Below are positions 13,871 through 24,970 of a DNA stretch of 64,000 nt, one piece after another. The notes under the pieces were generated by a model, which was not told the origin of the DNA, made no database searches, and saw only the letters and a list, made by a program, of their open reading frames with translations. This DNA comes from Trematomus loennbergii (taxonomy: Eukaryota > Chordata > Actinopteri > Perciformes > Nototheniidae). The position numbers and the translations under genes are program-made. Each line of letters begins with the position of its first letter. Position 1 is the stretch's first letter. The stretch covers positions 16,074,472 to 16,138,471 of the forward strand of contig JAAOOA010000060.1 in the NCBI GenBank assembly GCA_012861695.1, in the 5' to 3' direction.

Positions 13871-14010
13871 TCTGTAGTGTTGAAGTTGATCTGTATTGTT
13901 GAAAGAGCGTAGAACAGAGGGACACTGATGAGGAGGCAGCCCACAGCGACACGTTTGACCCCAAGCTGCCACCACTGCCTCTCTTGTTTTTGGAGCATGG
14001 TGACCAGAGA
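13871..14010 (-). CDS. gal3st1: gal3st1 copy A, first coding exon (membrane anchor)
   Basis: A short exon found from splice signals. Acceptor TTCTCTTTCAG (14020-14011), start codon 13998-13996 in a good Kozak context (GTCACCATGC), donor GTAAGA at 13870. It encodes 42 codons plus 2 nt: a short cytoplasmic tail (MLQKQERQWWQLGVKR) and a hydrophobic signal anchor (VAVGCLLISVPLFYALST). This is the layout of a type II Golgi enzyme. Phase 2 matches the one leading base of the catalytic exon (GA+G = Glu43). Twelve bases of 5' UTR precede the ATG. With copy B's 5' catalytic-exon sequence and copy A's 3' end, the unbroken frame would be 424 residues; human GAL3ST1 has about 423. Confidence 0.88.
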
Positions 14011-14020
14011 CTGAAAGAGA

Positions 14021-15206
14021 ATACCTCATGACAAAGCACAGCATGTCAGACTTCCCCTTCACAAATCACACACATCAACTCAGTTTATTTTAAATAGTTC
14101 CTCCACTGAATTAATCAGTAAAGATTAACAGGTAAATGCATGCTTGACTTTCACTTTGCTTTTAAATGAAGGAAAAAATATAACAATCCACGTGGGAAAT
14201 TCTATAAATATATAAAATTACATAAGACATAAAAAATGTTTCAGTACATTTCCATTGCAGCACACGCCTTTGACGAAAACAAGTAAGTCTTTTATAAGTA
14301 TATTTTATTAGTTTATTAGTATTATGATTAAAAAAATAAAGAAAATAAATAGAATATATTATTTGAAAATGTATGTTTATTATTAAATTATTTTTCAAAT
14401 TCAAGAAATGTGTGAGATTATAGAATAAAATAGGCCACATTAGGTTAAGCAATTGTATATAATGCTACAGAGCAAACTCTCAGGGATCAAAGATGAGTTT
14501 TAACACTGTGAAAGCAAACAGAACTGAAACTCTTTTTAGATAATGGGTATTAATAAATGTATAAATGTTAGGTTAGGTTAGGGTTAGTTTCATTCCTCAC
14601 ATTTAACACCAGGAAGTGTATGGAATATTTTGTCTTCGATTGAATTCGATATATTCTATTATATTTTATTGTTGTCTGGTCTAGGTTAGTCTTTATTTTT
14701 TCATTTAGCTTTACTGACTGCATTTGCTATAATTTTGCTCAGCCCTATGCCGAAGAACCACAAACATGCGATATCTAAAAAACTTCAGTTTAATTTAAAT
14801 AAATGCCAAACATGGAAAACAAAAGGTAAACAATAAGTAATTAGACGTTGGAAATTTGAATCAATAGATGATAAAACATCATGTTATATTTGCGAAGGGA
14901 AAACCGAGCACTTACTATTTATGTGGCATGTCAGTCACTCTTCCTATCTTCCTCTCTTCCTCTCTTTCTCCTGCCATGACGGTTATTTCATATCTTATCT
15001 GTTTATGGCCTTGTTTATTGTACTGTGGATGGTACTGCGAGCTCGTACGTTGTTATCTCCATAGAAACTAAATCTGTCCTGTTTTGTGTTCCAATTGTGG
15101 AGTAGCGAAGGAAAAGGCAGAAAGCAGGAATGCCAGTTCTCACGATGAACTGCAGTACCCTTCCTGCCCAATACCAACCTGCCCCTACAGTGACCTCCGA
15201 CAGACT
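14021..15206 (-). other. gal3st1 copy A 5' UTR intron and upstream DNA
   Basis: The AG just upstream of the anchor exon implies a further non-coding 5' exon in this stretch. A possible donor (ATC|GTGAGA on the minus strand near 15137) lies 40-50 bases downstream of the expected transcription start. Otherwise AT-rich with no gene seen. Confidence 0.45.
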
Positions 15207-15238
15207 CCTTTTATAAGGTGTGGGTGTAAACACATTGG
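15207..15238 (-). promoter_or_regulatory. Candidate gal3st1 promoter, copy A
   Basis: On the minus strand GCCAAT (CCAAT box, 15234-15238) lies about 20 bases upstream of TATAAAAGG (15207-15215). The pair points towards gal3st1, about 1.2 kb upstream of its ATG. The copy-B pair is identical. Confidence 0.5.
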
Positions 15239-16518
15239 CAAGCATCGAGGCAAACTTCCTTCTCTCTGGCAGAAAAAGGAACTGTCCTACATAACTAGAG
15301 ATTATGCACCACTCTACAAAGAAAGACACACAATTCAGTGATATCACTTACACATTTTGTCATAAAACATTTCTGCATGTTTGTAAGTGAAACAAACACA
15401 TAAAGATACACTTCCACACACTAGAGTCCTAAAAGCAGCAGCAAAAAGAAAAGTCTTCAGCCTGGATTTAAAAGTAGTAAGACACAAATTAAACACAAAT
15501 ACGGACAACAGAGGAGTTCCCTTTACCATCAGGTAGCAGATCCAACCTGCAGTCTGATTGGATTATGCCCGAGCCTAAAACCACTGTAAACAGGGCAAAT
15601 TTAATTATAGTCGGGCCAAAGACTGTAAAAATAAAGAGTGGGACTGTTAAACTGCTTTTCAGCAATACAACAATCTGTTGGCAGGCAAAGACTATGTGTA
15701 AAGGTAGGATGTATCCGTTGTGTTATGGCAAACTTTCAGGGAAGTATAACTATGTTATACAAACAATAACCAAAAAAGTAAAAAGATAGGGTAAATTCTA
15801 GCTTTCAAAATGTACAAAAATGCAACAAAAATATAATTGACAAGAAGCAGAAAACTAACAAACCAGCAGACAACAATCTTATTCAAAACTTTTCAATAAA
15901 TGAAAAATAATATTTGAGAACAGGAAAAAATAAAATAAAAATACATATAGGCCTACATATACAAGAAATGTACATGTTGAATGTGTTCAAGTTGATAATG
16001 GAGAAAAAGTCCAGAACATATTCTCATATGAACACACACATCTGATATATTTATTGTATAACGTAAATATGTATTAATGTCATACACAAAACAAATGTTC
16101 AGTTTTCTGTATCGTGAAACACTTGTGAATATTTTAAAATGATCAAATCTCACAAATAATTTTGGCAGCAAATACAGTTTATGAAAATTTGAGGGGTACA
16201 CCAAACAATAATGTTTTTTCAATGTCCCTTTGTTACTTACTGCCAAGTTGTGCAGTATTTGTGACTGATACACCAGCACATCCGTTTCTTATTCTTTTGA
16301 AAAGTTGTCAGTTGTGTGTTTTATACTTATTATTGAAATTCTGTGTAGTTTAAGTCAGCATTGGAAATAATTATATGATAAAATAACAAAAGTAGATATA
16401 TATCTAGACGTGAACATTCGGAGGTTGAAATTCGAGGCCTTATGTGTAAAGTGAGTTCTGGTTAAGTGCAATAAAGTTATACAAAATTCTATTTCAATAT
16501 TCTATCATATCTGTCTCA

Positions 16519-17664
16519 TCACCAGTTTATGATTTTCCTCACACGTCCCCACAGCTTAGTCAGCCACAGGTTTACCCCCAAGTCTGTCAGATATTGAATT
16601 TCCGGGTTAACATCTTTCGGCACAACTCCTCATAGGCTTTATCTACATTTCTGTTCAAATTGTATCCTTCAATAGACTTCTCTCCAATGGGCTGCCACGG
16701 CTGCATGGCAGCATCATGAATACTTCCAGCCTCCACAGAGTGGCCTCCCTCGATGCAGATCTTCACCAGTTCTGCGTTCCTCCTCCTGAGCTCTTCAACA
16801 TCCTCTTCCATTTGTTTTCTACCGTAAGCCTCTACCTTCTCCCAAAAGGTCAGGTTAAAATGTTTATAGAGCTTCCAGTCAATGCTGTTCCACTGCAGGG
16901 CCTTTTCCCTGAGCTCAGGAGTTAGTTTAGGTACAGTGGATTTCATACGGGAGTTGAGCTTGAAGAAGAGTATGTCATCCATCTCCCAGCAGAGGGCATC
17001 TTTCAGCAGGATAAGGGACTCCTCAAAGTGCTCCATCAGCATGACTAAGTGAAAACGCTCAGCGATGACCCTGATGCTGTCCTCTACTCGTTGGTCATCT
17101 GCATCCAGAGTGTTGTCCTGCCCAAAGTCAAAGAACAACAGGTTCTTCAAGTAGAAGGAGCTAAATCCGCCCGGGCTGAAGTATTGTTTAGGATCACGCA
17201 GGAACTTGGCCATCTTATCCTCCCCTGGTATCCACCAGGTCAGAGGAACAACATGACCAAAGTAATGAAAGGAGGACTCAAAGAGCTCTGCAGGATCTCG
17301 CAGGATCGTCGTGTAGAAAGTGTCACGAGGCAGCACTTTTGCCACCTCAGGTGCATTGAATCGCATATGGTTACACATGATGTTAAAACACCTTCCAGAT
17401 TGGTAGCCCTGAACGTATGTGCGCTGAAAAGATGAGGGGTAGTAGAAATCGTTCCGGCTGTTTGGGAAGGCAAATTTGAGATTGTGCTTCTCTCCAAAGC
17501 GTAACAAGATGTTGATGAAGGTGCTGCTGGCAGTTTTATGGGTCTTCATAAACATGATATCTACTTTAGGAGCACAGACGGTATTGTCTTGCTGCGAGCT
17601 GTTTGTGTTTTCCCTGCTGCTGCTCTGGCCCGTTCGTGAAGAGCAGGAGAGAGGAACTGGGAGC
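16519..17664 (-). CDS. gal3st1: Galactose-3-O-sulfotransferase, catalytic exon, copy B (C-terminal frameshift)
   Basis: Same enzyme exon as in copy A, with acceptor AG at 17665-17666. Here the PAPS loop is intact (MKTHKTASSTF, about residues 82-92 after splicing) and the frame is open through the whole sulfotransferase domain, with RDP at about 165-167. At 16604-16606 there are three G where copy A has four (10659-10662). The loss shifts the frame after RKMLT, giving RKFNI and a stop at 16587-16589. The last 28 residues (beginning PEIQYLTDLG) are replaced by five. The original stop would lie at 16519-16521. A Val/Ile difference in QPWQP(V/I)GEK separates the copies. The enzyme could retain some function; a homopolymer sequence error is equally possible. 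Confidence 0.92.
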
Positions 17665-18294
17665 CTGGATAAAATCAACATGGGGAAATGATTAAGTGTC
17701 ACAATAATGTATCACAGCTCATTTATAGAGATGCACTGACAACTAGAATATAAACCTCTGTGAAGTGAGGTTTACAGTGAAGAAAAAACAAACACATTTT
17801 TGTCTTATTTTTGTTCGTATCTACGATTTGTTCAAATTTGTAGATATCCATAGTTTACAAGGATTCACCAATGCTTTCATATTCATAAACTTCTCTTAAG
17901 AGTACATAACTGAATGGGAAATCTGTAATAAGAAAGAAAGAGATATTGTTTCCATTATTATTCATCACTGCTTATTTTGTCCAATATTTATGTACTACTG
18001 AACATTTTTGTATTACACATCTTGCAGCCAGTTCAACAAAATCGTATTTTTAATTAAATACATTTTTTAATTAAATACATTTTTCTGTCAGTTTCCCAGA
18101 CAGAGCAATATTAACAGTACCCATATGAATGTTATCTACAGTATAGATAAAGGCACCTGTAAATGATAGGTAAGGTGCTGAAACTAGACTATATAATGCG
18201 GTATAGATAAAAGATCAAAATGTTTGGAGTCCAAAGGAGAAGTATGTATCAACCTTTGCAACTTCTCTTCATTGGCTCACCTGCCAACAGTTAA

Positions 18295-18675
18295 AGGTGG
18301 GGTATGTAATTCATTTCAGAAACACTTTTTTTATTTCCATGGAATGCTCTTAACATCCCGATAGCAATGAATATATGAAATGCTTTGACAATAAATACAT
18401 ACAAAAATGTCATCTGTGGAAGCCGTAGCGCTGTAAAAAGCATAACCAATCATTTTAGCCGGCCCAGCTAAAATAACTGGATGGCCTACCTGCCTGTCAG
18501 CCTTCCATCTGTGCACAAACTTATCTCGTGCCCTCATTGGTCATGTGCGCGTTCGTGTGTGTTGGAGGAGGGGCTCTGTAAAGAAGTTTGAAGGAAGAGG
18601 CAGATTTTTTCCGGTTGTTTACTTTCAAATTCTAGCGCACTTGAGCTGGTTTCTCCAAAATTACATACCCCACCT
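18295..18675. mobile_element. TTAA-flanked MITE in gal3st1 intron B
   Basis: Same element as 12325-13102 without the nested copy. TTAA at 18291-18294 and 18676-18679. Ends AGGTGGGGTATG and CATACCCCACCT are perfect inverted repeats. It preserves the unoccupied site GAATGCTCTTAACATCCCG. Confidence 0.9.
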
Positions 18676-18782
18676 TTAAGGTCTCATTTGACTTGTGCCT
18701 TATTTCCTTTATACCAATTAATAGACTGTACACCTTCTCGTGTTTATGAAAGTTCTGTTTTATTTGCTGTCTGAAAGTCTTA

Positions 18783-19452
18783 GGCGGTGTTTACACGAGA
18801 ACGAAACGGGTTGTATCTGCTACTTTTCTCTCGCGTATTCTCTCGCGTATTCTTTCGTTCACACGAGGCCATAACGGAACCGCGGAAACGGACCCCGCAA
18901 ACGATAACGGGTCCCAAGGTGGATAGATCTGCAAACGGAACGCTCTGGGGGGCCAAACGGCTCAGTGTGTACGCCCTATACGATCATTTCCTGATAACGA
19001 TGTAGCCATAGCCCCACCTCTGCTGCTCACTGCTGTAGCATGGTCAGTAGCTACTGCTAGTGCTTCTGCTACTGACCATGCTACAGATGTTAGTGCAAAA
19101 TCTACAGCTCGACCATGCTACAGATGTTAGTGCAAAATCTACAGCTCCTCTAGCACAACCATCAGCAACAAGTGGACATGGAGAATGACATGAACTACAT
19201 GTTGCTAAATCTACAGCGGGGCATAAACAGAAGGGCAACCATGGCAACCATGCTCGGGGGTCTTCTTCGCTGCTTTTGGTGTATTTTGTGGCAGAAGTAC
19301 AGCGCCACTTCCAGGCCCGGCATATGTACTACAGCGTTTCCAGTGGTCTCGTGTGAACGGACACGTTAAATGAGCCGAATGCGTGTGAACGGAAGACTTT
19401 TTTGATAACGAATTCGGTCCGTTTGCGTTTGCGCTCCCGTGTAAATGGGGTC
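18783..19452. mobile_element. MITE abutting the gal3st1 splice donor, copy B
   Basis: Counterpart of 13206-13866, flanked by TTA at 18780-18782 and 19453-19455. It has a short local expansion (CTCTCGCGTATT repeated at about 18827-18851) not seen in copy A. Confidence 0.75.
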
Positions 19453-19456
19453 TTAC

Positions 19457-19596
19457 TCTGTAGTGTTGAAGTTGATCTGTATTGTTGAAAGAGCGTAGAA
19501 CAGAGGGACACTGATGAGGAGGCAGCCCACAGCGACACGTTTGACCCCGAGCTGCCACCACTGCCTCTCTTGTTTTTGGAGCATGGTGACCAGAGA
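19457..19596 (-). CDS. gal3st1: gal3st1 copy B, first coding exon (membrane anchor)
   Basis: Start codon 19584-19582, donor GTAAGA at 19456, acceptor upstream at 19597. The protein is identical to copy A over the anchor exon; the one base difference I saw (CTT/CTC, Leu12) is silent. It splices in frame to 17664. The intact frame of copy B would give a 401-residue product ending in the frameshift tail. Confidence 0.88.
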
Positions 19597-20792
19597 CTGA
19601 AAGAGAATACCTCATGACAAAGCACAGCATGTCAGACTTCCCCTTCACAAATCACACACATCAACTCAGTTTATTTTAAATAGTTCCTCCACTGAATTAA
19701 TCAGTAAAGATTAACAGGTAAATGCATGCTTGACTTTCACTTTGCTTTTAAATTAAGGAAAAAATATAACAATCCACGTTGGGAATTCTATAAATATATA
19801 AAATTACATAAGACATAAAAAATGTTTCAGTACATTTCCATTGCAGCACACGCCTTTGACGAAAACAAGTAAGTCTTTTATAAGTATATTTTATTAGTTT
19901 ATTAGTATTATGATTAAAAAAATAAAGAAAATAAATAGAATATATTATTTGAAAATGTATGTTTATTATTAAATTATTTTTCAAATTCAAGAAATGTGTG
20001 AGATTATAGAATAAATAGGCTACATTAGGTTAAGCAATTGTATATAACGCTACAGAGCAAACTCTCAGGGATCAAAGATGAGTTTTAACACTGTGAAAGC
20101 AAACAGAACTGAAACTCTTTTTAAATAATGGGTATTAATAAATGTATAAATGTTAGGTTAGGTTTAGGGTTAGTTTCATTCCTCACATTTAACACCAGGA
20201 AGTGTATGGAATATTTTGTCTTCGATTGAATTCGATATATTCTATTATATTTTATTGTTGTCTGGTCTAGGTTAGTCTTTATTTTTTCATTTAGCTTTAC
20301 TGACTGCATTTGCTATAATTTTGCTCAGCCCTATGCCGAAGAACCACAAACATGCGATATCTAAAAAACTTCAGTTTAATTTAAATAAATGCCAAACATG
20401 GAAAACAAAAGGTAAACAATAAGTAATTAGACGTTGGAAATTTGAATCAATAGATGATAAAACATCATGTTATATTTGCGAAGGGAAAACCGAGCACTTA
20501 CTATTTATGTGGCATGTCAGTCACTCTTCCTATCTTCCTCTCTTCCTCTCTTTCTCCTGCCATGACGGTTATTTCATATCTTATCTGTTTATGGCCTTGT
20601 TTATTGTACTGTGGATGGTACTGCGAGCTCGTACGTTGTTATCTCCATAGAAACTAAATCTGTCCTGTTTTGTGTTCCAATTGTGGAGTAGCGAAGGAAA
20701 AGGCAGAAAGCAGGAATGCCAGTTCTCACGATGAACTGCAGTACCCTTCCTGCCCAATACCAACCTGCCCCTACAGTGACCTCCGACAGACT
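19597..20792 (-). other. gal3st1 copy B 5' UTR intron and upstream DNA
   Basis: Counterpart of 14021-15206. No additional gene or repeat insertion seen. Confidence 0.45.
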
Positions 20793-20824
20793 CCTTTTAT
20801 AAGGTGTGGGTGTAAACACATTGG
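20793..20824 (-). promoter_or_regulatory. Candidate gal3st1 promoter, copy B
   Basis: TATAAAAGG (20793-20801) with CCAAT (20820-20824) on the minus strand, as in copy A. Each duplicate therefore contains its own core-promoter candidate. Confidence 0.5.
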
Positions 20825-21276
20825 CAAGCATCGAGGCAAACTTCCTTCTCTCTGGCAGAAAAAGGAACTGTCCTACATAACTAGAGATTATGCACCACTC
20901 TACAAAGAAAGACACACAATTCAGTGATATCACTTTCACATTTTGTCATAAAACATTTCTGCATGTTTGTAAGTGAAACAAACACATAAAAATACACTTC
21001 CTTACACTAGAGTCCTTTATTCTCTATTAAATCAGGCTGCCAGGGCAGCAGACATTACAGTAATTCACCCGAGTGCAAAACATCTATTTAATTCTGATAA
21101 GATCACATGGTTTACTGTAGCCCCATAGCATGCGTGGACTTCAAACAGTAGACTATTAAAATAATATCATTTACGTTCATCATAACTTCTTTTTGTTCAA
21201 ACTTTAGTTTACGACATGCAGCTGCCAGTGAGGTCATTTGAATGACACTGCAGATGCAAAAATTATATGGTATTTG

Positions 21277-22287
21277 CAGTGGTGACTGGTCATTAGGGGC
21301 AGGTGGGGCACAGCCCCACCTAGTGTCAGCAGAAAGTATTACAAATAATGATTACAAAAAATGCAAAAAAAAATAAAAAAAAATATAAAATATATTTTAA
21401 GATCATGTTTAATCATCTGATTCGTCTGTACATTGCTGTTTTAGTCTGTGTTATTCTAATTAGTGTGTCTACAGTCACAGTGTGGGCCTATTGAGCTGTT
21501 TAGAGCTATGTGGGACAAACCCTGATCATGCCCCTCCCTCTCACTGTGAAGTGAACGGTGACTGTAAAAACTACACTGCGCATGCTCAGAGTATTTTCCT
21601 ATTTAATGTGTGTGGCAAAAAAATAATGACCATAGGGGCACTGAGCTGCCATCCCCACCATACGTCATCTCACATCATTCAGAGCTGATTCAGAGTGACG
21701 CGTCCTAAAACCAGGAAGTAAGCTGCGCTTGGCTTCCCTCGACAAAAAAGCAATGAGGTTTCTCCATAGGATTTTAGAAAATAGCTCGAAATAAGATCTG
21801 TGGGATAACATCCACATGTCTACCCTACTTTTATAATTTTTTATCTTAAATCTATCGATTAGATTTATGATAGACTTTTGAAACTACAAGAAGATAAGGA
21901 GGACTTTTACAAAAAATATTATAGAAATTTTTGTCCAGAAGGATAGGCAAATGGACTTCATCTTAAGTCAAGGTAAGACCGCAATTTTATTGAAAATGGG
22001 ATCTTATTAAGAGAGAACAATTAAATATTTAAATGATAAAATTACATTTTTTGGGTATCCTTTTGTTGAACTGTCTGTTTAAAATTAATCGAAGCATCAG
22101 ACAAAAAAAGCTTTTGAAAATAATATTATATTTTGGTTTAGGTCAAAATATAATATTTGTAAACCTGAAGAGTCAGTGCCAGTGTCTCACCAGCCATGAA
22201 CCTCACTGCACGTCACTGCAGAAGCTTATATATAGACATCTACGTTTTTTGTGCCCCACCACTTTTGTACATATGAAAACGCCACTG
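21277..22287. mobile_element. hAT-like non-autonomous transposon
   Basis: Flanked by the identical 8-bp GGTATTTG (21269-21276 and 22288-22295). Termini CAGTGGTGACTGG and AACGCCACTG share the hAT CAGTGG(C/T)G end. The interior has GGTGGGGC/GCCCCACC near the ends and no transposase frame. A 5'-truncated copy lies at 47462-48538. Confidence 0.88.
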
Positions 22288-22295
22288 GGTATTTG

Positions 22296-22847
22296 TTAGA
22301 AATCACAAGTCTCTCCCCTCTCAACCTGCATCACCACCTCTGTCATTCAAGTGTAGACCACTCCCCCACCAAAGTCTTTAAAGCTCCGCCCTTCAGGCCA
22401 GTCACTGACTTCCTTCCCACCAGAGACTGTAGATTAGAACAAAGGAACTATCCGCCTTCTAGATTCCCTTTGACCCATACCTATGTTTAAAGAAAATAGT
22501 TTAATCCTGTGGATGCATGAAATGATGTAAGTGGAATACTGAACCTTATTTATCATTATTATTATTGTGGTTATTGTAAGACTACTAATAGTTTGTAAAT
22601 ATTCCTTTTTATTTAAAATCATCCAAAGCAGCGAAACCTTTGTCAACCATCATTTGAGAATAAAACGTTAAACGGCCTGCTGGATCAAGTGTTTAAATGT
22701 TCACACCATATGGGATGTTCGATGAACCACCACTCCAACAAATTATAGTTTCTTCAGTATTTTTTTCAATAATACATGAGGGAGTAAACTGCATGGGGCA
22801 GAATTCAACTTTGTTACATTTGAGAGTTTTGTCTATTCCTCACACAC
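22296..22847. other. Non-coding DNA
   Basis: AT-rich, with an ATT/ATTATT run near 22552. No gene or defined element seen. Confidence 0.4.
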
Positions 22848-22849
22848 TA

Positions 22850-23614
22850 TTGCCGCGTTTCCACTACACGGCCTCGCTCGGCCCCGCTCGGTATGGCTGG
22901 GCCTCGTTAGGACTGGCTCACTTTATGGCGCATTTCCATTACAGTTTAGGAACTGGGGCAGTATCTATAGTAACGCAGTGTAGGAGGAGCCGTGACGTGA
23001 TCTTCAGAGGACCCCAGAAAAACAACACAGCCGTTAGCTGTTAGCACACAGAGCTCACAGCTCCTCATATATGTTCAGAAACTCGACAAAAGTTAAACAA
23101 GTACAAACCACAGACTGCCTGTGTCATGGTGAATACAGTCGCTGCTTTATTTATGTCTGTATAGGCCGTTGTTGTGAGTGTGGACGGTCGGGGCATATAC
23201 TGCGTTAGCTTAGCCAATCTCCATTTACAAAACACGCATTTTAAAAGGTTTTTCCCCTGCCGTCTGTCTGCAGACTTGACAAAGCATTAATTCATGGTTT
23301 TTACTAACCGGTATCAGTATGTTGTTACTTCGGCATCATTTTGAAACGTGTATTACAATTAAATCACGGTCAAATATGTCCATCTTGTTGTAGTTGTAGC
23401 CCCCTTGCCAGCGACGCTCACTCTAGTTTAGCATACTCAGCCCGACTCAGCCTCGTTGTCTCTGGCCCTGGCCCCACGATTTTATGAGGCCAGAAAAACT
23501 GTGAATTAGGACCCGCCGGCCGGTACTAGGCCAAGTGGAAACGCAACCAAAGACGGGCCGCTGACGTCACAGCCCTCTTAAACCGGGCTGCGGGCTGTAG
23601 TGGAAACGCGCCAA
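22850..23614. mobile_element. TA-flanked MITE (GCGTTTCCACTACA termini)
   Basis: Ends TTGCCGCGTTTCCACTACA and TGTAGTGGAAACGCGCCAA form inverted repeats between TA dinucleotides (22848-22849 and 23615-23616). A TA target would fit the ISL2EU branch related to PIF/Harbinger. The interior (about 23030-23400) is the core shared with the elements at 2411, 26446 and 29246. It includes a start codon context with CATGG(T/C)GAATACAGTCGCTG. The copy at 29246-29990 is the same family in the opposite orientation. Confidence 0.85.
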
Positions 23615-24014
23615 TATGCTGCCCAAGCCAGGTGGCCAAATAACTGCTGCTTGTACAGATGGAGAAACATCAACTAAAGCAGGGACAGAAGGATAATTAA
23701 TAGAAGGAGACTAGTTAAATAATTCTCTATTAGAAATAAGAGGCTTTGAGATTGAGTATGTACACAACTGGTGGGCTGGTTTTGTTATTTAGACCATTTT
23801 CAGATGATTCTCAGAGCAAAAACCAGAAATGAAGAGATTTGGTTTCAGCAAGACACAATTTATCTATTTATGGTGCATTATGAGGGCAATGTCAAAAACA
23901 TTTCTTCAATTGCTCCCAAGACTTGCAGCTTTTCCCACATTTTGTTAACACAAGTGGATTTACCAGTCTAAACTCCATTACCAATTTTTCAGACACGGTA
24001 CTGTTTAGGTTCCC

Positions 24015-24301
24015 CTAAAAGATTTTAGCTGTTTAGTCAAATGTAAAATAAGGTATGGTCCGACTTGTAAACATTATGTTTCATAAAAAACTAAAACAAA
24101 ACTCGTCTTAAAAACATACTGCTGGATAATTAAGAGTTTCACAAATGTATCTGAAGCAGGCAGAAGCTATTCTCTATTTAAAAAAGATAACATAAAGACA
24201 GCATATCATTACATTAAATTGGGTTTAATTTGAATTAAAAGAAACGTGTGACAAACAACATTCATCTGAAGTAATGAATCTGTGTTCTGAGCAGATGATC
24301 A
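24015..24301 (-). repeat. ~285-bp repeat, inverted partner of 30264-30546
   Basis: Reads AAAGATTTTAGCTGT... to ...GAGCAGATGATC and is the near-identical reverse complement of 30267-30541. Similarity stops sharply at both ends. It has no inverted termini of its own and no coding frame. Confidence 0.85.
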
Positions 24302-24420
24302 CACACATTTATTATGTGTAATTGTTATTAAACGCTTGACAATGAAATTATTCTAGGGAAATCAAACAACATATGTTAGAGTTTCATTTGATGGATGTAT
24401 ACAATTATACATGCTGTGTT

Positions 24421-24609
<189 letters not shown>

Positions 24610-24739
24610 ACTCACACTCACTCACCCTTATCTTTTCTCAGCTGCAGTGTGCAAGTGGTTCATGATGAGTACTTGTGTCATTTTCTGGTTGCTAACGCCA
24701 TTGTAACACATAATCACTGATGTTCAACGGTGGTGGACT

Positions 24740-24966
24740 CAGAACAGAGTGGGCGAGCTGACCAATCAGAGCACAGTGGGCTCATAGGGAGGAGGGGGTG
24801 CAGGAGCTCCAACAAGCCGTTTAGGACAGAGAGTGAATACACATACTATACAGAGATGCTGTATGAGAAACAAATGTGATTTTGGAACATTGAACAATGT
24901 AAATCTATTCTAGTAGACCTCAACAATGGAATTATGATCAGTAGAAATGACCATGTCATGGGACCT
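24740..24966. mobile_element. TTAA MITE fragment (CATGTCATGGGACCT end)
   Basis: The right end CCATGTCATGGGACCT followed by TTAA (24967-24970) and the interior (GACCAATCAGAGCACA, CAACAAGCCGTTTAGGACAG) match the right half of 27891-28666. The left half is absent. Confidence 0.8.
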
Positions 24967-24970
24967 TTAA

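Larger units (their letters stand above)
9493..15430. repeat. Tandem segmental duplication, copy A
   Basis: About 5.94 kb, matching 15431-21016 almost base for base in direct orientation, introns and intergenic DNA included. The left limit is AAAGCAGCGGCAAAAAGAAAAG (9493). The right limit is CACTAGAGTCCT (15430), immediately followed by the start of copy B. The copy is longer than B mainly because of a nested MITE at 12390-12770. It carries gal3st1 copy A. Confidence 0.95.
17665..19456 (-). other. gal3st1 copy B intron
   Basis: 1792 bp, donor GTAAGA (19456) and acceptor TTTTATCCAG (17665). It contains one TTAA MITE and the splice-donor MITE. Confidence 0.8.
15431..21016. repeat. Tandem segmental duplication, copy B
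   Basis: About 5.59 kb, direct-oriented copy of 9493-15430 with scattered substitutions and small indels. It starts at AAAAGCAGCAGCAAAAAG directly after the end of copy A and ends at CACTAGAGTCCT (21016), after which the sequence is unique. The junction shares only a few bases, so the duplication looks non-homologous. Confidence 0.95.

Noticed and set aside
15084..15341. Plus-strand frame of 85 codons, identical in copy B (20670-20927)
   Set aside because: Identity is explained by the recent duplication of all DNA in the unit. It overlaps the TATA/CCAAT candidate on the other strand and shows no domain.
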